DNA from: Thalassospira profundimaris
GTDB lineage: Bacteria > Pseudomonadota > Alphaproteobacteria > Rhodospirillales > Thalassospiraceae
Direction of reading: 5' to 3'
DNA: 64,000 nucleotides
Assembly: GCF_003326795.1 (NCBI RefSeq)
Contig: NZ_JPWI01000001.1
Location: forward strand, 248,001-312,000
The notes under the pieces were generated by a model. The model did not search any database and was not told the DNA's origin. It worked only from the letters and a program-made list of their open reading frames with translations. Shown one piece after another: positions 1 through 8,550 of the stretch. A program made the position numbers and the translations under genes. Each line of letters opens with the position of its first letter. The stretch's first letter is position 1.

Positions 1-553
1 GCGCCGGAGGCAGGATACGCATCATAACCGGTATGGCGGCACGTGAAATTACTGCAACAACCAGGAAAATAACCGCCCCCTGGCCCATATCCGCAGCCGC
101 CATAATCAGGGTCAGACGCAATGCCAGACCAAGTATCAAGGCAACCACGCCATAAGTACCAACCGTACTGTCGCGCATGATTTCCAGTTTGCGGGCCTGA
201 TCGACACCACCGCCAAAACCGTCTGCGCAATCGGCAAGACCGTCTTCATGCATGGCCCCGGTCAATAGCACCATGGACGCAACTGCAAAGATTGCAAATA
301 TGACCGCATTTCCGGTCAGGTAATGGGCCAGCATGGCAGGAAGCAAAGCAAATCCGGCCAGCACCAGACCAACAAGCGGCCAGCACCAGACTGATCGTGC
401 AATCATGACAGGACGAAAGTCATCAATATGGTAAACCGGCACCCGGCTCAGCAAAGCCATGGCCCGCCAGAAGTCGGTCAGAACAGACGTATCTGCGATG
501 GTTTCGTGGCCAAATTCCTTTGACTTCGCATCCGGTTGATCTGTGCTTTGCAT
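1..553 (-). CDS. cobS: Adenosylcobinamide-GDP ribazoletransferase (cobalamin synthase), 3' end outside window
   Basis: CobS joins adenosylcobinamide-GDP to alpha-ribazole (or its phosphate) in the last step of nucleotide-loop assembly, in the inner membrane. I translated this strand directly because the reading frame runs off the left edge with no stop. It shows the family signature MHEDGLADCADGFGGG (the conserved Mg-binding acidic motif) followed by long hydrophobic stretches. The first 184 codons are present of roughly 250 usual. The ATG at 553 is the first good start; an in-frame GTG lies at 586. It is divergent from cobT, its pathway partner, across a 265-bp region. Identity is secure; only the C-terminal end is unseen. 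Confidence 0.93.
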   Translation of the reverse strand, partial: MQSTDQPDAKSKEFGHETIADTSVLTDFWRAMALLSRVPVYHIDDFRPVMIARSVWCWPLVGLVLAGFALLPAMLAHYLTGNAVIFAIFAVASMVLLTGAMHEDGLADCADGFGGGVDQARKLEIMRDSTVGTYGVVALILGLALRLTLIMAAADMGQGAVIFLVVAVISRAAIPVMMRILPPA

Positions 554-818
554 ATTTGTTTCGTTTTGGTTATGATCTTCGGGCACCGTCAAATTCCGAT
601 ATTCGAACTGGCATTCTGTTGCACATGGGCCTAGTTTGAGGCCGATTTCCCCGGCGCCTGTCATCCTGCCATCTGATGGAAGCTGCCCCGCACCGGGAAA
701 CCAGAAACCTGATGAACAGCAAGACGCACCATTTGATTGGTTTCTGAACCTAGTCCTTACCATCTCAGAAGCCAAGCGGAACACGCTTTCGACGAAATGC
801 CGCCAGCCGGAGACCAAT
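554..818. other. Divergent cobS/cobT intergenic region
   Basis: This 265-bp region separates two divergent cobalamin genes and must hold both promoters. I see two short resemblances to a cobalamin riboswitch on the plus strand, GCTGCCCCGCA near 691 and AGCCGGAGACC just before the cobT start, but not the GGGAA core or the GCCACTG element. I therefore do not call a riboswitch. Nothing else is recognisable. Confidence 0.4.
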
Positions 819-1853
819 ATGTTCAATGCCAAGCACCCGCCCCAAAACCTTGATGAGATCCGCACCCTTCTGGCTGAATTGCCCGGTGTGGATAGCGACG
901 CACAGGCAGCGGTACTCGAACGCGAACCGACCCTGACCAAGCCGGCCGGATCGCTTGGGCGACTGGAAGAATTCAGCTTGTGGCTTGCAGGTTGGCAGGG
1001 AACATCGCGTCCGCGCATGTCGCGTCCACGCGTTACGGTCTTTGCCGGAAGCCACGGTGTGGTCGCGCAGGGAGTTTCGGCCTTTCCGCCAAGTGTGAAC
1101 CAGCAGATGGTCGAAAACTTCATCAATGGCGGGGCGGCCATCAACCAGATTTGCAAATCGGTTGATGCGGAATTGCGGGTGATGGAAGTTGCCCTTGAAA
1201 TCCCGACCAATGATTTCAGCCAGGAACCGGCGATGGATGATGAAGGCTGCGCAGAAGCCATGGCCTTTGGCATGAGCGCAATCGAAAAGGGCCTTGATCT
1301 GTTTGTTCCGGGTGAAATGGGGATTGGCAATACCACCGCGGCCGCCGCAATTGCACATGCGCTTTATGGCGGAACCCCGGCCGAATGGACAGGCCGGGGC
1401 ACCGGGATTGATGATGCCGCACTCACACTTAAGACCCGCGTGGTTGGCGATGCCATCATCCTGCATAAAAACCAGATGCATGACGGGCTTGATGTGTTGC
1501 GCTGTGTCGGCGGTCGTGAAATCGCCGCCATGGCTGGTGCGATTATTGCTGCGCGTTATTCACGGGTGCCGGTTTTGCTTGATGGCTATGTTTCCTGTGC
1601 GGCGGCTGCTGTTCTTGCTGCGGTGCGTGCTGATGCGCTCGATCACTGCCTTGTCGGTCATGTTTCAGCCGAGCCGGGGCATATCCGCTTGCTCGACAAG
1701 CTTGGTAAAAAGGCCCTGATTGATTTTGGCATGCGCCTTGGCGAGGGATCAGGTGCCGCACTTGCCATCCCGCTTCTGCGTTCGGCAGCCGAATGCCACA
1801 ACGGCATGGCAACCTTTGAAAAAGCCGGAATTGATGGCAAGGAAGAGGCGTAA
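819..1853 (+). CDS. cobT: Nicotinate-nucleotide--dimethylbenzimidazole phosphoribosyltransferase
   Basis: CobT transfers phosphoribose from nicotinate mononucleotide to dimethylbenzimidazole, giving alpha-ribazole phosphate, the lower-ligand precursor used by CobS. The family motifs are visible: GEMGIGNTTAAAA in the middle and GMRLGEGSGAALA near the C-terminus, which contains the catalytic glutamate. The open frame extends upstream to 636, but the ATG at 819 is preferred: GGAGA lies a suitable distance upstream, the resulting 344 residues match the usual family length, and the extra N-terminal residues look non-conserved. It is divergent from cobS and followed by a strong terminator at 1893-1924, so it is probably transcribed alone. 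Confidence 0.96.
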   Translation: MFNAKHPPQNLDEIRTLLAELPGVDSDAQAAVLEREPTLTKPAGSLGRLEEFSLWLAGWQGTSRPRMSRPRVTVFAGSHGVVAQGVSAFPPSVNQQMVENFINGGAAINQICKSVDAELRVMEVALEIPTNDFSQEPAMDDEGCAEAMAFGMSAIEKGLDLFVPGEMGIGNTTAAAAIAHALYGGTPAEWTGRGTGIDDAALTLKTRVVGDAIILHKNQMHDGLDVLRCVGGREIAAMAGAIIAARYSRVPVLLDGYVSCAAAAVLAAVRADALDHCLVGHVSAEPGHIRLLDKLGKKALIDFGMRLGEGSGAALAIPLLRSAAECHNGMATFEKAGIDGKEEA

Positions 1854-1892
1854 ACTTTTCCAGGCGATGCGATAAGTGATGTTATCGACAGG

Positions 1893-1924
1893 ATAGCGCC
1901 GGAGGCAACCGGCGCTATTTTTTT
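1893..1924 (+). terminator. Intrinsic terminator after cobT
   Basis: A perfect 10-bp stem (ATAGCGCCGG pairs with CCGGCGCTAT) with a 6-base loop is followed by seven T residues. It sits 40 bases after the cobT stop. Its right arm and T-run overlap the final codons and stop of the convergent EAL-like gene, so the two genes share this DNA. Confidence 0.9.
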
Positions 1925-3144
1925 GTCCGCTCGCTCATCAGGTGCTCGACATGGCGGCCCTGGAACATGGTGATATTGATTGAATGGCCAAACTTGATGG
2001 CCCGTTCATCATCGCAACGGCAAAGAATCACACGCGTATCACCAGATTCAGCAACCGCAGCCCGCATGGCTTCGCGATGCTCTTCGTCCATGCTTTCCAT
2101 CTCCGGATCCCAGATCATCTTGATCATATCAACGCCAAGCTTGTTACGGTTGATATAGGGAAGCGACAGATGGCTGATACCATCAATACAGATGCGATAC
2201 CCGCGATCACGGCAAAAATCACGCGCGAAGAAGAACGCACCCAGATCGGCGAAAATATCGATCTTTTGCAGTTCAAGAACAATGGTGCCGCGCTGACCGG
2301 CTTTGACATTGCTGTCAAAGGTCAGGAAATCAGGTGATAGCAAGGTCGACACATTGAGATTGATACTGACCGAACCGGTCACGGATGCATCATTGGACCG
2401 CGTCAAAAGCGACAGCATGCGACGATCAAGAATTTCCGTCAGATGCTGGAACAACCACCGGTTCGACAGAACATTGACATCGGGCAGGAGCGTTTCCTGC
2501 AAATCCTTGATTGAAATGAACAATTCATGAAACACCGGCGTCGGGTTGGCATCGCCGACCACCGCACAAATCGCCTGTCGGCGCATCAGATTGGACAGAT
2601 CTGCCCGGCGCAGGGATTCATCAATACGGCCAAGAATTTTAGGTGTCAGCGGCGCACGATCATCCCCATAGTCCGGGTGATCGTTATGGCGTTCTGCTGC
2701 CTTGCTGACGACGCGTGGCCGGTTGGCGTTTGATCGCACCAGCATCTGGGTCAGATGCAGGAATTCCTTATATTGCTGGCCGACATCGAAATAGTCGGTG
2801 AAAGTGGCCGGTGCGCCGCTTTCATCCTTGCCATCGCTGATCAGTGGATCATCATTAAACAGGAACTTAAGCCGGAAAATGACGGCATTGACCTCGTCCA
2901 TTTCCGCGGCATCGAAAATGAAAATCAGATCCTGATTCGACAGGGTAAAAATGCGACCGGTGACTTCCGGCACGATTTCTTCAAAGGCAACAATCGCCGT
3001 GCGGATATGGTGATCACGCCGGTTGAATGCCTGCAATTTCGAGAAATGCACATGGATAGCACCGACACCGTCCTTGCGCCGCTCAAGGCGCCGCACATAG
3101 TCGACGAGAAAGGCCTCGGGTGATGGAAGTGAGCTATCAGACAT
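1915..3144 (-). CDS. Degenerate EAL-like protein
   Basis: A 409-residue soluble protein with no signal peptide or membrane segment. Residues ~190-400 resemble the cyclic-di-GMP phosphodiesterase EAL fold in layout: a strand ending LELQ (290-293) where EAL enzymes carry their E-x-L signature context, then a helix, a CIDGIS segment where active enzymes have a D-D-F-G core, and IKMIW where they have the substrate-binding lysine strand. The key metal-ligand acidic pair is not conserved, so catalysis is unlikely and a c-di-GMP sensor or protein-interaction role is more plausible; this is inference. Residues 1-130 match nothing I can name. The last two lysines are encoded by the shared terminator T-run. 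It is divergent from the UDP-glucuronate decarboxylase gene. Confidence 0.6.
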   Translation of the reverse strand: MSDSSLPSPEAFLVDYVRRLERRKDGVGAIHVHFSKLQAFNRRDHHIRTAIVAFEEIVPEVTGRIFTLSNQDLIFIFDAAEMDEVNAVIFRLKFLFNDDPLISDGKDESGAPATFTDYFDVGQQYKEFLHLTQMLVRSNANRPRVVSKAAERHNDHPDYGDDRAPLTPKILGRIDESLRRADLSNLMRRQAICAVVGDANPTPVFHELFISIKDLQETLLPDVNVLSNRWLFQHLTEILDRRMLSLLTRSNDASVTGSVSINLNVSTLLSPDFLTFDSNVKAGQRGTIVLELQKIDIFADLGAFFFARDFCRDRGYRICIDGISHLSLPYINRNKLGVDMIKMIWDPEMESMDEEHREAMRAAVAESGDTRVILCRCDDERAIKFGHSINITMFQGRHVEHLMSERTKK

Positions 3145-3376
3145 TAATGCAAAAACCAGATTATTGTTTTATCGGAACCAATGCCGATACCAAGCCCGTT
3201 TCATAATAGAGCCTGTCGATTAACAGGTTATGTATTTATCATTCATATCTATTGAAACCAAACGTGAAAATCGGACATTTTCAAACATCTGGCGAAAAGA
3301 TAAGTCGTAGCTTTCCGCCATCCAAGCTGCTAGTTTCAGCCCGATTTAACATCTGAGCGATAGGTCAAAGAACAAT

Positions 3377-4330
3377 ATGTGGCGACGCAAACGCATTCTG
3401 GTAACGGGTGGCGCAGGTTTTCTTGGGTCGCATCTGTGTGAACGTCTGCTTGAAGAAGGCAATGACGTTCTTTGCGTCGACAATTTCTATACCGGCACCA
3501 AAGACAACATTATCCATCTGCTTGAAAATCCGCATTTCGAACTGATGCGTCATGATGTGACCTTCCCGCTCTATCTCGAAGTCGACGAGATTTACAATCT
3601 GGCCTGCCCGGCATCGCCAATCCATTATCAGCACGACCCGGTCCAGACGACCAAGACGAGCGTGCATGGTGCGATCAATATGCTTGGCCTTGCAAAGCGG
3701 GTTGGTGCAAAGATTTTCCAGGCATCGACCAGCGAAGTCTATGGCGATCCGGAAGTACATCCGCAAACCGAAGATTACCGTGGCAATGTCAACCCGATCG
3801 GTCCGCGCGCCTGCTATGACGAAGGCAAGCGCTGCGCAGAGACCCTGTTCTTTGACTATCACCGCCAGCACGGCCTTGATATCAAGGTTGCCCGTATCTT
3901 CAATACCTATGGCCCGCGCATGCATCCACAAGATGGCCGCGTGGTTTCAAACTTCATCATTCAGGCACTTCAGGGTGAAGACATCACCATCTATGGAGAC
4001 GGCGAACAAACCCGTTCCTTCTGTTTCTATACTGACCTGATTGAAGGCTTCGTGCGTCTGATGGCGACCGATAAATCAGTGACCGGCCCGATGAACCTTG
4101 GAAACCCTTATGAAATCACCATTCGCGAACTCGCAGAACGTGTGATTGACATGACGTCATCGTCATCCAGGCTGATCTTCAAGGATCTGCCGGCTGATGA
4201 TCCGCTTCAGCGTAAACCCGATATTACCTTTGCCCGCAATACACTGGGCTGGGAGCCGAAAGTAGCACTGGAAACCGGTCTTGGCTCAACCATTGAGTAT
4301 TTCCGCGATCTGATTGTGAAACACGGTTAA
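3377..4330 (+). CDS. UDP-glucuronate decarboxylase (UDP-xylose synthase family, extended SDR)
   Basis: Extended short-chain dehydrogenase of 317 residues that should convert UDP-glucuronate to UDP-xylose with a bound NAD. The Rossmann motif GGAGFLGS lies at residues 11-18, and the catalytic Tyr147-x3-Lys151 pair in [19 protein letters not shown] and [12 protein letters not shown] are hallmark segments of the Uxs group and separate it from dTDP-glucose dehydratases. It starts a three-gene plus-strand run with gmhA and hldE (29- and 54-base gaps), so a role in LPS or other envelope sugars is likely. A related decarboxylating or epimerising activity on another UDP-sugar cannot be excluded. Confidence 0.85.
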   Translation: MWRRKRILVTGGAGFLGSHLCERLLEEGNDVLCVDNFYTGTKDNIIHLLENPHFELMRHDVTFPLYLEVDEIYNLACPASPIHYQHDPVQTTKTSVHGAINMLGLAKRVGAKIFQASTSEVYGDPEVHPQTEDYRGNVNPIGPRACYDEGKRCAETLFFDYHRQHGLDIKVARIFNTYGPRMHPQDGRVVSNFIIQALQGEDITIYGDGEQTRSFCFYTDLIEGFVRLMATDKSVTGPMNLGNPYEITIRELAERVIDMTSSSSRLIFKDLPADDPLQRKPDITFARNTLGWEPKVALETGLGSTIEYFRDLIVKHG

Positions 4331-4359
4331 GACGACTTACTGCAGGATTTTGACGCGCG

Positions 4360-4944
4360 ATGGATATCAAAGCCTTTTTCGATGCCGAATTTGACGAGCA
4401 TCTTGATCTGGTCAACAAAACCCGCGAAGCAACCCGCGATGCGTTCATTGAACTGGTCGAAATCTGTACCGATGCGCTGAATGACGGCAACAAACTGCTG
4501 TTTTTCGGCAATGGTGGCTCTGCGGCAGATGCCCAGCATATCGCAACCGAATTTACGGTTCGCTATATCCATGATCGTCGCGCCCTTCCGGCTATTGCCC
4601 TGACCACCGACAGTTCGGCATTGACCGCAATCGGCAATGATTTCGGGTTCGATTACCTGTTCTCGCGCCAGATCGAAGCACTCGGCAACCCCGACGATGT
4701 TGCAATCGGGATTTCGACATCGGGCAACAGCAAGAACGTCAATCTTGGGCTGGCCAAGGCCAGGGAAATGGGACTGATTGCGACCGGCTGGACCGGGAAA
4801 ACCGGCGGCGATATGGTTGGTCTGTGTGATCCGCTGATGATTGTGCCAAGCAACACCACGGCACGCATTCAGGAAATGCATATCCAGCTTGGTCAGATGC
4901 TGGTCGGTGCCCTTGAGCACACCCTTGGCCTGACCAAGCGATAA
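4360..4944 (+). CDS. gmhA: D-sedoheptulose-7-phosphate isomerase
   Basis: GmhA converts sedoheptulose 7-phosphate to D-glycero-D-manno-heptose 7-phosphate, the first step of LPS core heptose synthesis. The 194-residue protein is a single SIS (sugar isomerase) domain with the phosphate-binding motifs GNGGSAADAQHIATEF and STSGNS, and the C-terminal helix QEMHIQLGQMLVG containing the catalytic histidine region. Length matches the family. It lies between the UDP-glucuronate decarboxylase gene and hldE, which performs the next kinase and adenylyltransferase steps. The phosphatase gmhB and epimerase hldD are not in this window. Confidence 0.95.
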   Translation: MDIKAFFDAEFDEHLDLVNKTREATRDAFIELVEICTDALNDGNKLLFFGNGGSAADAQHIATEFTVRYIHDRRALPAIALTTDSSALTAIGNDFGFDYLFSRQIEALGNPDDVAIGISTSGNSKNVNLGLAKAREMGLIATGWTGKTGGDMVGLCDPLMIVPSNTTARIQEMHIQLGQMLVGALEHTLGLTKR

Positions 4945-4998
4945 GTTCGCCAGACACCTGATTTATAAAATACCCAGACAGAACAAAGACACCACAGC

Positions 4999-6471
4999 AT
5001 GACCGATCTTAGCCATCTGGCCCGACAGGTAGAACAACTGACCAACGCCAAAGTTCTTTGCATTGGCGATGTCATGCTTGATCGCTTTGTCTATGGATCG
5101 GTTAACCGTATCTCGCCCGAAGCCCCGATCCCGGTAATCCGGGTCGAACGCGAAAGTGCGATGCTCGGCGGTGCGGGCAACGTCGCCCGCAATGCCACAG
5201 CCCTTGGCGCGTCTGTTCAGTTTCTGACACTTGTCGGGGATGATCTGCCGGGCCGGGAAGTCATGGAGTATGTTTCCAATGACAAGGGTGTTGAGCCCTA
5301 TATCCAGACCGAACGCAACCGCCCGACCACGATCAAAACCCGCTATATCGCCAGCGGACAGCAATTGTTGCGATCTGACAACGAAACCACATCCGATATT
5401 GCCCCGGCGACAATCAGCAACCTTTCAGCCCTTGCAGGGCAGCTGGCACCAGACGTTGAAGCGATCATTCTGTCTGATTACGGCAAGGGTGTTTTGCACG
5501 CCGACGTGGTTGCCGCCGCCATCAATGCGGCACGCAAGGCCGGGAAGCCGGTCATTGTCGACCCGAAAGGCAATGATTACAGCATCTATCGCGGTGCCAC
5601 CGTGGTCACGCCGAACCGCGCCGAAGCACAGGCCGCGACCGGCATTGCGGTTAATAGTGACGAAGATGCGATTGCTGCGGCAACCAAAATCATCACCGAA
5701 TGCGGCATTGATAATGTCCTTCTGACCAGAAGCCAGGATGGCATGACCCTTGTCACCAAGGGGGGTGAGGCCATTCACCTGCCAACCGAGGCCCGCGAAG
5801 TGTTTGACGTATCGGGTGCGGGTGACACGGTGGTTGCCTGCCTTGCCTCGGCCGTGGCGGCGGGATCAAGTCTTGCCGATGCGGCGCGCATTGCCAATGT
5901 TGCCGCCGGTATCGTGGTTGGTAAAATCGGCACTGCGATAGTCTATCCTGATGAGCTGGTATCGGCCCTGCACCACCATGATCTGATGATTGGCGAGGCC
6001 AAACTGATGCCGCTTGATCGTATGGTGGATCGCGCAGAGCGCTGGCGTCGCAAGGGATACAAGGTCGGCTTTACCAATGGCTGCTTTGACCTTTTGCACC
6101 CCGGCCATCTCAGCCTGCTCCGACAGGCACGCGCAAATTGCGACCGCCTGATTGTCGGGCTTAATTCCGATGCATCGGTCAAACGTCTCAAAGGCGAAAG
6201 CCGCCCGGTTCAATCCGAAGCTGCCCGTGCTGCTGTTTTGGGATCCCTTGAAACAGTCAGTGGCGTCGTGATTTTCAGTGAAGACACACCGATCAAACTG
6301 ATCGAGGCGATCAAGCCTGACATCCTTGTCAAAGGTGCCGATTACACCATCGACAAGGTGGTGGGTGCCGATATCGTGCATGGCTATGGCGGCAAGGTGG
6401 TTCTGGCCAATCTTGAAGACGGGTTTTCAACCACCTCGACCATTGCGCGCATGAATGACGGCAAAAAATAA
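4999..6471 (+). CDS. hldE: Bifunctional heptose 7-phosphate kinase / heptose 1-phosphate adenylyltransferase
   Basis: HldE (RfaE) phosphorylates D-glycero-D-manno-heptose 7-phosphate at C1 and later adds AMP, giving ADP-heptose for the LPS inner core. The N-terminal ~320 residues form a PfkB/ribokinase domain, with GDVMLDRFVYG near the start and SGAGD (272-276, Asp276 the catalytic base). The C-terminal ~140 residues are a cytidylyltransferase-like nucleotidyltransferase with GCFDLLHPGH; the HPGH nucleotide-binding motif is at 367-370. At 490 residues it is a full-length fused enzyme. It is the last gene of the run and converges on the nucleotidyltransferase-fold gene downstream. Confidence 0.97.
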   Translation: MTDLSHLARQVEQLTNAKVLCIGDVMLDRFVYGSVNRISPEAPIPVIRVERESAMLGGAGNVARNATALGASVQFLTLVGDDLPGREVMEYVSNDKGVEPYIQTERNRPTTIKTRYIASGQQLLRSDNETTSDIAPATISNLSALAGQLAPDVEAIILSDYGKGVLHADVVAAAINAARKAGKPVIVDPKGNDYSIYRGATVVTPNRAEAQAATGIAVNSDEDAIAAATKIITECGIDNVLLTRSQDGMTLVTKGGEAIHLPTEAREVFDVSGAGDTVVACLASAVAAGSSLADAARIANVAAGIVVGKIGTAIVYPDELVSALHHHDLMIGEAKLMPLDRMVDRAERWRRKGYKVGFTNGCFDLLHPGHLSLLRQARANCDRLIVGLNSDASVKRLKGESRPVQSEAARAAVLGSLETVSGVVIFSEDTPIKLIEAIKPDILVKGADYTIDKVVGADIVHGYGGKVVLANLEDGFSTTSTIARMNDGKK

Positions 6472-6491
6472 GGTCTGACTTTCAGACGACC

Positions 6492-7109
6492 TTATGGAAC
6501 GGCTTTGACGTCATCGGGCCATGGCCCGATGACCAGGTCCGGCCAGATTTTCTTCCAGCGCGCGACTTTCGCCTCATAGACCTTGCGGATTGGCAAAACC
6601 GGATTGGGTATAATCTGGCCTGACATCGCAGCCTCCAGCCCAAACGGGGCATAGATGCGAAAGCTGCCATTTCTGTCTTTTCGCAGTCCTATTGCCGTTG
6701 TCTGATAGGCAAAACGGTCGATCCCGTCGCTGGCATAATGGACCGGGCCATAGTCAAAACCGAACTTTTCCGGATACCAGATCGGCACGCGCGCCTGATT
6801 TCGGACTTCAATGCGAACTGGCAAATGGGCAAAGAGTGCCGCGGCTTGGGAAATCACCCGATCTTCGGCCTCCCAGTCCGTATCGGGATCGAAATAAAAA
6901 ATGTCGTAATCGTTGATATCGGCTTCCGACTGCCGTCCGGCATTCAGGTTCCAGATGGTTTGCGCCAGACACCCGGCGGTCAGCCACCAATCGGAAAAGC
7001 CAAGTGATCCGAACCGACCCAGGATTTCGCCATTGAACCGGTTTTGAAAAACCCCGTTTACGAAGTCTGCGCCGAGAACACACTGATCAATGAGTTGCCC
7101 GGAACTCAT
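6492..7109 (-). CDS. Nucleotidyltransferase family protein (NTP_transf_6 / DUF925 type)
   Basis: A protein of about 205 residues resembling the uncharacterised COG3575 nucleotidyltransferase-fold family: WWLTAGCLAQTIWN near the start, then INDYDIFYFDPD, the D-x-D type metal-binding segment, and HLPVRIEVRNQARVPIWYPEKFG. No substrate is established for the family. I chose the ATG at 7109 because its ATGA overlaps the cobD stop, giving translational coupling; the alternative upstream TTG at 7121 would add four residues. The tight coupling to cobD suggests co-expression with cobalamin synthesis, but a functional link is inference only. Confidence 0.8.
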   Translation of the reverse strand: MSSGQLIDQCVLGADFVNGVFQNRFNGEILGRFGSLGFSDWWLTAGCLAQTIWNLNAGRQSEADINDYDIFYFDPDTDWEAEDRVISQAAALFAHLPVRIEVRNQARVPIWYPEKFGFDYGPVHYASDGIDRFAYQTTAIGLRKDRNGSFRIYAPFGLEAAMSGQIIPNPVLPIRKVYEAKVARWKKIWPDLVIGPWPDDVKAVP

Positions 7110-8122
7110 AACCCGACCCAAAGAAGCTTGATCACAACCGGCCAGGCCGCATTGATCAGGCAGGCCCCGGTATAAAGCGACAATGCCCGATCGATGTCCG
7201 AGGCCGTGGCATCACGCCGCCCCGATCCGATATAGGGGTCATCAACGATCTCGTCGCCATATTGGCGGGGTCCGGCAAGGGCAAGATCAAGCGCCCCGGC
7301 AAAGGCTGCTTCCTGCCATCCGGCATTTGGGGATTTATGCTTGCCTGCATCGCGCAAAAGTGTCTGCCATGCGGCTTTGCCACTGGTCTTTGCCCCAAGA
7401 ACAGCAGCCAGACAAATCACCCCCCCGGCAATGCGGGCCGGAATAAAATTCACCACATCATCAAGGCGTGCGGCAAAACGCCCGAAATACAAATACCGTT
7501 CGTTGCGGTGACCGATCATGGAATCAAGGGTGTTGATCGCCTTATAGACGCAAATGCCAATCGGACCGGCAACCACATACCAGAAGAGTGGCGCGACAAC
7601 ACCGTCCGAGAAATTTTCAGCACAGCTTTCAATCGCGGCCCGGCTGACACCAGCTTCATCAAGCTTGTCCGGATCGCGCCCGACAATCATTGAAACCGCC
7701 TTGCGCCCGCCTGCAAGCCCATCTTTCCTAAGCGCTGTCGAGACGGCTTTGACGTGCTGATAAAGCCCCTTTTGGGCAATCAGAACTGCGACCAGAAGAA
7801 TTTCAAATCCCCGGAAGACATCCCCCAGCGTCGAAACCAGCTGAACCACCCCGCCAAAACACCCGGCTGCGGCAATCACCGCCAAACTTGTTACAGTCCC
7901 GCGAACGATCAGATCAGCATGGCTGCGACCCGGACGGTTAAGGCGGGCTTCAAACCACGCAATCAGGTTGCCAATCCAGACAACCGGATGAGAAATGCGC
8001 GAAAACAGCCAGGGGAAGTCGCCAAAGATGGCGTCCAACACCAGTGCCAGCACCAGTATTGTGAAAAGTGGCCCGGAAAACCCGGAAACCGGAATAAGAA
8101 AATCGACGAGATCAGGTTCCAT
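7106..8122 (-). CDS. cobD: Adenosylcobinamide-phosphate synthase
   Basis: CobD (CbiB) is an inner-membrane enzyme that attaches the aminopropanol phosphate arm to adenosylcobyric acid. The 338 residues show the family opening LVLDAIFGDFPWLFSRISHPVVWIG-like region with DAIFGD and HPVVWIG, several hydrophobic segments, the central SMIVGRD and ESCAENFSDGVVAPLFW motifs, and MIGHRNERYLYFGRFAARLDD, all typical of CbiB. The gene is divergent from the cbiX operon across a 428-bp region holding a palindrome. Its stop overlaps the start of the downstream nucleotidyltransferase gene. Confidence 0.95.
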   Translation of the reverse strand: MEPDLVDFLIPVSGFSGPLFTILVLALVLDAIFGDFPWLFSRISHPVVWIGNLIAWFEARLNRPGRSHADLIVRGTVTSLAVIAAAGCFGGVVQLVSTLGDVFRGFEILLVAVLIAQKGLYQHVKAVSTALRKDGLAGGRKAVSMIVGRDPDKLDEAGVSRAAIESCAENFSDGVVAPLFWYVVAGPIGICVYKAINTLDSMIGHRNERYLYFGRFAARLDDVVNFIPARIAGGVICLAAVLGAKTSGKAAWQTLLRDAGKHKSPNAGWQEAAFAGALDLALAGPRQYGDEIVDDPYIGSGRRDATASDIDRALSLYTGACLINAAWPVVIKLLWVGL

Positions 8123-8550
8123 CGGCGCAATGTGCGTCCTGCACAGCCAACCGTCAATGCCAATGACAAGTCCTGTGGATAAGTCATTCTATCAACAAGA
8201 CGATTTGCCATTCCCGATCCGGTTTGCTAGAACATTTTCATACGATTTTTAATTTCATCATACCAACAAGTCAGTGACCGAAGTTTCGGTCACGTCAGCC
8301 CCCCTTGCGATCACCAGCCGGTATACAGACATCCCCATAGCCAAACGCCCCCTACAACATCTTCGATATCAACAGATACCCCGCCCACAATAAGTAGTAT
8401 TTTCGCCCCCGATGCGGCCTGCGATCCATCTTCTGTTACCTGCCGCTTGCATTCCGCAAGCCAATCGGTGAAAACGGGGGTGGCATCGGGTACCGCGATG
8501 GCAAAAGCATCGCGAAGAACACCAAAAGAGAGACAAAGGAGCAGCCTTTT
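8123..8550. other. Divergent cobD/cbiX intergenic region
   Basis: A 428-bp region between two divergent cobalamin transcription units. It contains a 20-bp palindrome (8274-8293) and an AGGAG ribosome-binding site at 8537-8541 ahead of cbiX. Open frames here, such as one on the minus strand from 8586, overlap the start of cbiX and have no recognisable family or ribosome-binding site, so I call none. I did not find the conserved elements of a cobalamin riboswitch on either strand. Confidence 0.5.
8274..8293. promoter_or_regulatory. Palindrome, candidate operator between cobD and cbiX
   Basis: The sequence GTGACCGAAGTTTCGGTCAC has two perfectly complementary 9-base arms around a GT centre. A 2-base centre is too tight for a stable RNA loop and there is no T-run, so a dimeric DNA-binding protein site is more likely than a terminator. 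It lies 152 bases before the cobD start and 258 before cbiX. The cognate regulator is unknown. Confidence 0.5.

Noticed and set aside
690..818. Cobalamin riboswitch before cobT
   Set aside because: GCTGCCCCGCA and AGCCGGAGACC resemble two conserved pieces, but the GGGAA core, the GCCACTG element and the order of helices are not found. A covariance-model search (RF00174) would decide; no hit is expected.
6470..6493. Terminator between hldE and the nucleotidyltransferase gene
   Set aside because: GTCTGA/TCAGAC forms only a 6-bp stem with a 3-base loop and no T-run, and the wider arms need a bulge. Too weak to call.
8123..8550. Cobalamin riboswitch or small gene in the cobD/cbiX gap
   Set aside because: AAGTCAGTGACCG looks like a B12 box, but it is half of the palindrome and no other riboswitch part is present. 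The open frames there overlap cbiX and have no ribosome-binding site.
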